DNA of 64,000 bases from Lepiota brunneoincarnata (taxonomy: Eukaryota > Basidiomycota > Agaricomycetes > Agaricales > Agaricaceae). This document shows, piece after piece, positions 57,744 through 64,000 of this stretch. The stretch lies in the NCBI GenBank assembly GCA_023014365.1, contig JAEBUN010000001.1, positions 992,001 to 1,056,000 of the forward strand. The letters run 5' to 3'. The translations under genes and the position numbers were made by a program. Each line of letters starts with the position of its first letter. Within the stretch, counting starts at the first letter, position 1. Under the pieces are notes generated by a model. It ran no database searches. It was not told the origin of the DNA and was given only the letters and a program-made list of their open reading frames with translations.

Positions 57744-60700
57744 ATGCCGACTTTCGGAGGAACTATCACCAGCGGAATACAGGATATCTCGGCTCTTCTA
57801 CCCCTCTTGGGCACCGACCAGTGTGAGAAACACATTGTTTCCGCTCTCGATGACGACAAGGGCTTTCTCTATGTTGCTGCTACACCCAATCTCTCTCTTT
57901 GGCAGTCTCGGCATTGTTCAAGGCTGGTTTCAAGGCCCTCCTGGCAAGCCTTTCCATCAAGTGCCTACGATTCTTGGGCGCCAGGAAGTTGGATGACGCT
58001 GGTCTTGCTCCAGATGCAGATGCGTTCCTGAAAGGAAACGTGCTTTCAATGCTCACACTAGTCAAAGGGCGTTTCATTGCTGAAACTCGGCTCGAGTCCA
58101 TGCTCAGCGATTTGCACATCGAGGACGTAACCAAGGTGTCGATCAGCTGGGAATTGCTGGAGGTGGAATATTCACATGGTCTTCTCTTGCGTCCTCCTTT
58201 CACTTTTATCCATCACCCCATACATATATCTGATCCACAGTGGCAGTTCGCGAACCGCCCGCATTCCTTCTGGGCAACGTGGGGTTTCCCCTTGATCCGG
58301 ATCATTGGTGGCTATCTCACTGCGATCCTCGTTCAATTGGTTATCCAGTTCCGTGTCCTGAATGTCGTCAAGAAACGCTTGCTGCTCATGCAATGCAATG
58401 ACCACATATTGAAGCTCGACAACGCGTTCAACTTTGACACATCTTTGGATGAATGTTGGTGGGAATTGCAGCGTTTACTTGGGGTACGGAGCCGGAGCGC
58501 CTTTCGGTCGGATTGGCCAGGCGGACAGGAGGAGTATGATTTAGAAGGCCAAACCGGAGAAATAGCAACGAAAGGGGTTCCTGAACCACTCGATGAGGTC
58601 CGAAACTCGCCTTCGACAACGCAGGTGCTGCCGGGGCCCGGCGAGCTGAGAGAGGCAAGAGAGCAAATTCGAAAGCACGTAGCAGAGTTATTCCTTGGAA
58701 AGTATTTCTCGCGACAACTCTGGCTATATGGTTGCCAGCTTGGAATCGCAATCGGTTTATGCCTCTCGATTATAGGATACATAGGTTGCTTCAACCTGGT
58801 ACAGCGGAGCAGTCGTTCTGCAGGCGCCTTGTCATGGCTGGCCGCTGAACTGACGCTTTCCCTCTTGCGCATTTTCCTTTGGGCATCGAATCCCAATTTC
58901 GACAATAACACCAGTGTTGCGTTCACACTCCAACTTAACCCCCACCCTCCATTAGTAACATGCGACAAGTTCAGTGAAGAGTTGGACGAGGAGAAGAAGT
59001 TTCCAGCTGTCAGAGGTCGAGAATTCTTACGGGACGTTACTCTGTTCACCGGTGTGCTGCTACCTTTTGCAAGCGAGCACGTCAAGTTTCTACTACGCCA
59101 TGACGAGAAGCGAACAGTACAGTCACAAGAGGGCCCTGTATGTCGTAGTATTCGACTACAGGGAAAGGGTGTCGTTGGTTGCAAGCTTTCTTGAAGGGGA
59201 TCAGTCAGGTCCACTTTTTCGGTGCATCACTCCAATTCAATCCCCACAATAACGATATCATCTTGGTCACGATGCGCGATAAGATTGAATCGCACAGTAA
59301 TCACATCTCCCGCGATAAACACTTTTGCGACAACCTCATAGCGCATTGCCGATTGATTACTACACAACTCAGCATTCGGCATGAGGGAGAGTCCACGATG
59401 ATTACCTCTTGGACGCTTAACCAACGACCCCGGAAACCAATTTCATCATCCACCATTCAGAGTGCAATCGACTGGCTCTATTTAGTCCATAGCAAGTTGG
59501 AACGGATCCGCAAACTGTATGGTCACGAGCGAGGTCGCAGAATTTCCAGGATCATTAGCGATGCCACGGAGCTGTGGAATGATCCGGGGCGTGGCCGAGA
59601 TGATATCGTCTGGAGATGCGAGTCGCAACTACGAGATGCCATGCTAACGGCGATGGCAGAGGCGATGGAATTTATATGGGTCGAGGAGGTGAGAATTCTA
59701 GAGATGGTCATCTGCCCGTTACGACAAAACATCATCTCCAAGATGGAGGATGTGTTGAAGGGATATGATATGGCCAGTGCCGGCAGGCCAATTCATAATA
59801 TCATCAGTTCTGCTGCACGGCGAGCCTGGGAGGAAGAAGGAAATACAGCGAGGAGGCTTATCCAGAGGGAACATGATAGTAGACGGAGACGTCGCGAAGC
59901 TTCATTCGAGGGGTTGGCAGGGACACGTCTCGGCCAGTCTACATTATTGGAAGAACTTGACAGTGTACCTGTACCTCCGCCTCTGCCTCTACCCTCAGAG
60001 TCCCCGCTCGCGCTGATGTCCTCGCCCATGCCTGAACCTCCCTCTCCATCCCTTCTCCCACCTATATCTCTACCGGCGACGTCATCTACCACGCTACCCA
60101 CGATTCCCTTTCTGTCTCCACCTTCTCTTTTACTTCTGCCTCCGACCCGACCTTCATCCCCGCCTTTACCCTCATCCTCACCTCCACTCTCACCTTTGTC
60201 TCTGCCTTCCCCTTTACTTGCGCTTCCACCTGTAATGCCGCCTTTGGCTCCTCCCATGATTCCAGCATCAACTTCGCCCTCACCTGTGCCTCAGCCCGCA
60301 TCTCAGTCTGTGATTCCTCAGACCCCTGGCCCTCTTCGCGTATCCCCCCGTGATTCCCCCCGTGACAACTGCAGATTGCACGCCTCAGCCCATGATCTCG
60401 CCGACAGTTCCTTCTGTTTTATATACACCCCAGCCCCTATTTCAGCCTATGATCCCTGGGCTCCAGGCCCCAGTTCCTCCTCCGCCACATTCAGCGCCAT
60501 GAGGTGGAATTAATTTGGCGTGACTGTAACGCAGCTATGAAGGGCAACTTGCAGAGGGCTTTGGGGGGGATTGAGATGTTGCAAACAAATGTCGATGTTG
60601 ATAATCTAGCTCGTATTCACGTTTATGGCACACAACCAGAGACTCGATCCGAAACGTGGAAAACCCTTGTTCAAGACCCTTTTCCAAAAAGCTGTCGTGG

Positions 60701-61145
60701 AACGAATTTGGCGGCGTCATCGTTACTCAATGCGCAATCAGAGCCGTTTGCTGTGATGACCGACAAGATGATGAATCATGTGGTCAGAAACCTTGATTGG
60801 GACATGAGCACAATATTGGATTTAGCGCAGCGTCTGGTTGTGGAGAAGCTTGGAAATGATGCGGATGTCACCCGTAGACTTAGGGAATCCGAGGCGCTTG
60901 GGTTGCGAGAACGAGCTCCCGTTATCGAGTTGATAAACACCGAACAGCAACGTGTAGAGGTCATGCTCAAGAAAGTTATATGCGCTTTACGTCCAGATGG
61001 TGATGTTGATGATCCGCTTGGGAGTGTTGATTATGCCATGGCCACCGCGGAACTTGGGGAGATGCTAAGGATGGCTAGAGAGCCGAATGTAGTATTGAAA
61101 ACTGCATTGTCGCGGGCTCTTGCGACGGGTCACAACGAGGAATAA
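57744..61145 (+). CDS. Multi-span membrane protein with proline-rich region (agaricomycete family)
   Basis: ATG 57744 (MPTFGGTITSGIQDISALLP), continuing GTDQCEKHIVSAL, the SLFGSLGIVKAGF-type segment, RFLGARKLDDAG and ETRLESMLSDLHIEDVTKVS. Hydrophobic segments: RIIGGYLTAILVQLVIQ near 58310, CQLGIAIGLCLSIIGYIGC near 58740 and LSWLAAELTLSLLRIFLWA near 58840. HPPLVTCDKF and LYVVVFDYRE are recurrent motifs of this family as I recall it. A soluble helical part (SAIDWLYLVHSKLERIRKLYG) follows, then a long Pro/Ser/Leu tract (59965-60490) and a helical C-terminus ending at 61145. The function is unknown. Six single extra bases (57888, 57919, 59090, 59234, within 60344-60349, and 60500) each shift the frame by +1 at conserved places. 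Confidence 0.75.
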
Positions 61146-62299
61146 AGTTCTCGATAGAACAGTGACTTGGATGTGGGTCCGTGGGATGTGAGGGGAGCAT
61201 TCACAGACACCGCACCTGAAACAAATTGTAAGCGGGGGGGGGTTCATGGTAGTAGGTATTGTACATATGGGGATAATCAGTGTTTCAACTCGAGATCAAA
61301 AGCTGATGGTTAAACCGTTGAATACTGTGAACGTTGAATATAACGTTTGTGAACACCGACCACCCTGTATTTTCAATGCGATCCTCACTCCTGTTTTGCA
61401 GGACAATATCTCTCGGATGCGATGATGACATGTGTGATATATGAGGATACATGAATCATTCTGCGTATCCTGAGCATCATGATCGCCTGACAAGGTGGGA
61501 GAAACTGCTCTGTTAGTGTTGGTCTCCATTAGTATTGGTGCTTGGGATGGCGTATCAACGTATCATAAAATACTATCATTCCAATGAACAGATTCAGCAC
61601 TCCTGGGCCGGCAATCGTAAACTTCTTACACGAGGCACTCCCAGCCTCTCACACTGAAAGTGTTGGACCCAGAGGTGGTGATCATGTATACTAACCCCTA
61701 GATAAATAACAAACCACAATGTAAGCAGTCTTCTTCTTCTCCCTGATACTATGATCATCTGCAAAATAGACTGTTGGGACCACTCTTGTCTCGTGTGATT
61801 TTGTGAGTCTCTGATACTAGTGAGCCCACGGACTTACGCACACAAAGGGACGTTGATCCGCCTCAGATGGCCAGTGCTAGCGTCGCTGGTAGAATTTTTG
61901 GAGACCATGCGGTTGTGCATATTAACCCTTTTGTGGCCAAGAGATATTCGAACAACTGACTTCGGTTGGTGGTCGGGACCCATAAATAGTCGCACATGCG
62001 ATTGATCGCAGCAGGAACAGTGATCATCAGTCACCGAACAATCACATTGTGGCGAGTGAGAAGGATTATGTCTATGGCCTAGCTTGAGGCTGCTTGCCAT
62101 ACTGGGGAGCCAAATGAAATCGTATATAGCCCATCGTCGTTTCCACCCCCTCCTTCCCTCAACCTCCACTCTCCAACTGCTCCTTTCATCTGTCTCCTAG
62201 CTTGAACATCACCGCTTTCGACAGCCATGTTGATCAGACCCACCAGAGCATCGCGGCACGAAGACGGCCCTCTTACAGGGATGACTATTTTCCCAAATG
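61146..62299. other. Intergenic, nothing recognised
   Basis: Only short random frames are present. There is a G run near 61235 and no recognised repeat or RNA gene. Confidence 0.4.
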
Positions 62300-62873
62300 G
62301 CCGAACAGCAGCAATCGAATCCTCCTCTACATACCCAGCCAAGAGGGGTTGTTTTTGACCATCTTCATGCCATTGCCATCTTCCAGGGTATGGAGACTGT
62401 TTTTTTTTTGCATTCTTCACCGGCTCACTGCTATTCGGGCCAACCTCTTTGCACATCATCCCTGGTCTCAAGGTCACCATCTATTTAACGTAGCATGATT
62501 TATCCTTATACATGGGGCCCGACTCCACGGAGAAGTAGCCTACCTTCCTGAGAAGCACTTCTCCGACTCGCTCCCTGTTCCCCCAATTCTCCTTGATCAA
62601 TCACTTGGTCCAGGGCCGCATTGGTTCGTTCTGAAGTCAACACCTTGCAAGATCCCCACTGTCAACATCCACATTGCCATTATTGTTGTCAGGGGTGTCA
62701 AACTGCTGCATGTCATGTGACCGCGTATAATATCCGTTCTGCCGTCTTAACTGGTCCCTCCAACAGGTGTCGGCTGGAGCCCACCCATTCCTCCCAATGA
62801 TGGTCATATCAGGCATGCTACTGCTTCAGCATGTCTACCCTTCCACCTCGACAGTCTTTATTTCTAGAATATG
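62300..62873 (+). repeat. Upstream cassette, copy C (shortened)
   Basis: Shares CGAATCCTCCTCTACATACC at 62316, TTCCAGGGTATG, TTGGTCCAGGG, CAACACCTTGCAAGATCCCC (compare 56808) and TTTCTAGAATATG with cassettes A and B. It stops at the TCTAGAATATG motif (62864-62874), where EF-hand/ZZ sequence begins abruptly. Confidence 0.65.
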
Positions 62874-63338
62874 GTCTCGGGTTAGAGGATCATCAGGTAA
62901 CACCATCGGGAAATCATCCAGAATTACAGTGCGGCTGCTGCACAAAGCCAGTGACCATTCCCTGTTGGGCTTGTATCACCTGTGGTAGGTGTTATATCTA
63001 GTCGCTTACTAGCCGCTTGTCTCAATCAATCTTCAGCACCCGACATCTTGATATGCGAGGATTGCGAGAAGAGGGATGCCTCCGTATTGGAGAGTGATCC
63101 CAAAAATGACTCACATCGCACTCATCACCCTCTCCTTCGACTTCACAACCCGTTGTCGGAACGATTCGAACGTGAGAAGGTGGATCCTACGGTGGCGAGA
63201 ATCAATGACTTGGAAAGCTCTGTTAGAGGGAAGTTCGTAGAGCTGGACACTAGAATCGTCAAGGTCGAGGAGAAACTGGCATCATTTGAGTCTCTTCTTA
63301 AGAAGACTTGCGCTTCAGCTGAACGTTCCCCATGAAGA
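62874..63338 (+). pseudogene. 3' fragment of the EF-hand/ZZ gene
   Basis: Nearly identical to 55432-55895. It includes LGLEDHQVTPSGN, CGCCTKPVTIPCWACITC, an intron, then ICEDCEKRDASVLESDPKND and the coiled coil RINDLESSVRGKFVELDT. An extra C at about 63308 shifts the frame before the end, and the original TAG reads CAG. All domains upstream are missing. Confidence 0.8.
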
Positions 63339-63399
63339 ACAGTAATCGTGTAGCATCAGATTTCGACATCTTGATGTATCCGGACTCTGTCTCTGTATG

Positions 63400-64000
63400 T
63401 ACTCCAGAGCCTCCTGATTGAATAAATACTTCCTGATTTCGAATGACTTTCTCCCGAGTTTTATTAAACCTCGGTCTACATTGTGATACCCGAAGATTCG
63501 GATATGCCAGGATATTGCTTTGTGGGCTCTTTCGAATTGTTTGAGCATTATTCGACGACGGAGCAGCTTGTAGGGAAGAAAGTCGTCCGACCACTGTCAT
63601 GAGCATAACTTTGGTCTGGTCGTTGCTGGAGTTGAACGTTGAACATGGATCTTCATCAGCTCATCCCAAAGCCGCGCCGGGATCTGTATTCCGGTGACGA
63701 AGACGAGTCTTGCTTGATACGATCAAACCACTCCTTCATAAGGTGATACCGCCCCTCACTCTTGCGGTCCATATGTTTGACATCTAGCCAACACCATCCT
63801 GTATCAGTATATTAAGGAGACCTGAGCGAGCCAGTAGAACGGAAGAGCGCTATATATTGACGGAAGTGTCCTTGTAGCGGACCGCATCAGGAATGCTCAT
63901 CCACATTTTCAGCCAATTATGAGCCCATATCGCGTTGAAAAGGCAGTCTCTTTGATTCCGTTCTCGCTGGAGGCCATCCGGCTGGCTTTGAGTACATTGA
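63400..64000 (-). pseudogene. Second copy of the minus-strand coding relic (runs to window end)
   Basis: Collinear with 55900-56520. The best readable part is on the minus strand near 63890-63960: LFNAIWAHNWLKMW and MSIPDAVRYKDT. It is interrupted by several stops. The duplication of the EF-hand/ZZ tail plus this relic indicates that another cassette probably follows beyond the window. Confidence 0.4.

Noticed and set aside
59793..60257. Minus-strand Gly/Glu-rich frame opposite the proline-rich tract
   Set aside because: It is the antisense of proline codons; the plus-strand gene explains the region.

Overview
The window is fungal nuclear DNA, most likely from an agaricomycete (Basidiomycota). 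The evidence is many short GT-AG introns of about 45-70 nt, tandem families typical of mushroom-forming fungi (F-box/LRR-like proteins, small HSP20s, multicopy P450s, EF-hand/ZZ proteins) and a Ty1/copia retrotransposon. I could not run searches, so the genus is not assigned. It is an accessory-type region, full of duplications, relics and a nested transposon.

Layout. 1-5.5 kb: a full-length but disabled copia element (339-5284, minus strand) with a 5-bp target duplication, inserted in an older DDE-transposase relic. 5.5-7.8 kb: no gene. 7.8-10.5 kb: an ABC half-transporter. 11-13 kb: a decayed cytochrome P450, followed by a decayed metallothionein-like gene. 13.9-20.5 kb: a duplicated block with two HSP20 genes, each with two heat-shock elements at identical spacing, a single-pass membrane protein plus its truncated copy, and a relic of the ABC transporter. 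20.9-22.6 kb: a Gcn4-type bZIP regulator with TGACTCA sites upstream. 25-31.2 kb: an HSP20 relic, two small hypothetical or conserved genes and two tandem F-box genes, one decayed. 31.5-47 kb: an oxidoreductase-rich stretch with a P450, an FAD-dependent oxidoreductase, another P450, an SDR and an MDR-type enoyl/enone reductase with a decayed twin. 48.4-49.3 kb: a P450 3' fragment and a complete small metallothionein-like gene. 50-64 kb: three copies of a roughly 0.6-1.3 kb upstream cassette, placed in front of an EF-hand/ZZ-finger gene, a multi-membrane-segment gene with a proline-rich stretch, and a fragment of the EF-hand/ZZ gene.

Together: the oxidoreductases and the ABC transporter resemble the equipment of secondary or xenobiotic metabolism, but no terpene synthase, PKS or NRPS backbone gene is visible. 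The HSP20s and the metallothionein are stress proteins. The 50-64 kb cassette array, where a helical N-terminal domain/EF-hand/ZZ protein and a membrane protein share the same upstream DNA, is the most interesting candidate for an uncharacterised module.

Caveat. Most otherwise well-conserved genes here contain single-base insertions that break the frame, and almost none contain deletions. This looks more like base-calling error than wholesale pseudogenisation, so the broken-gene calls below should be read with that in mind.
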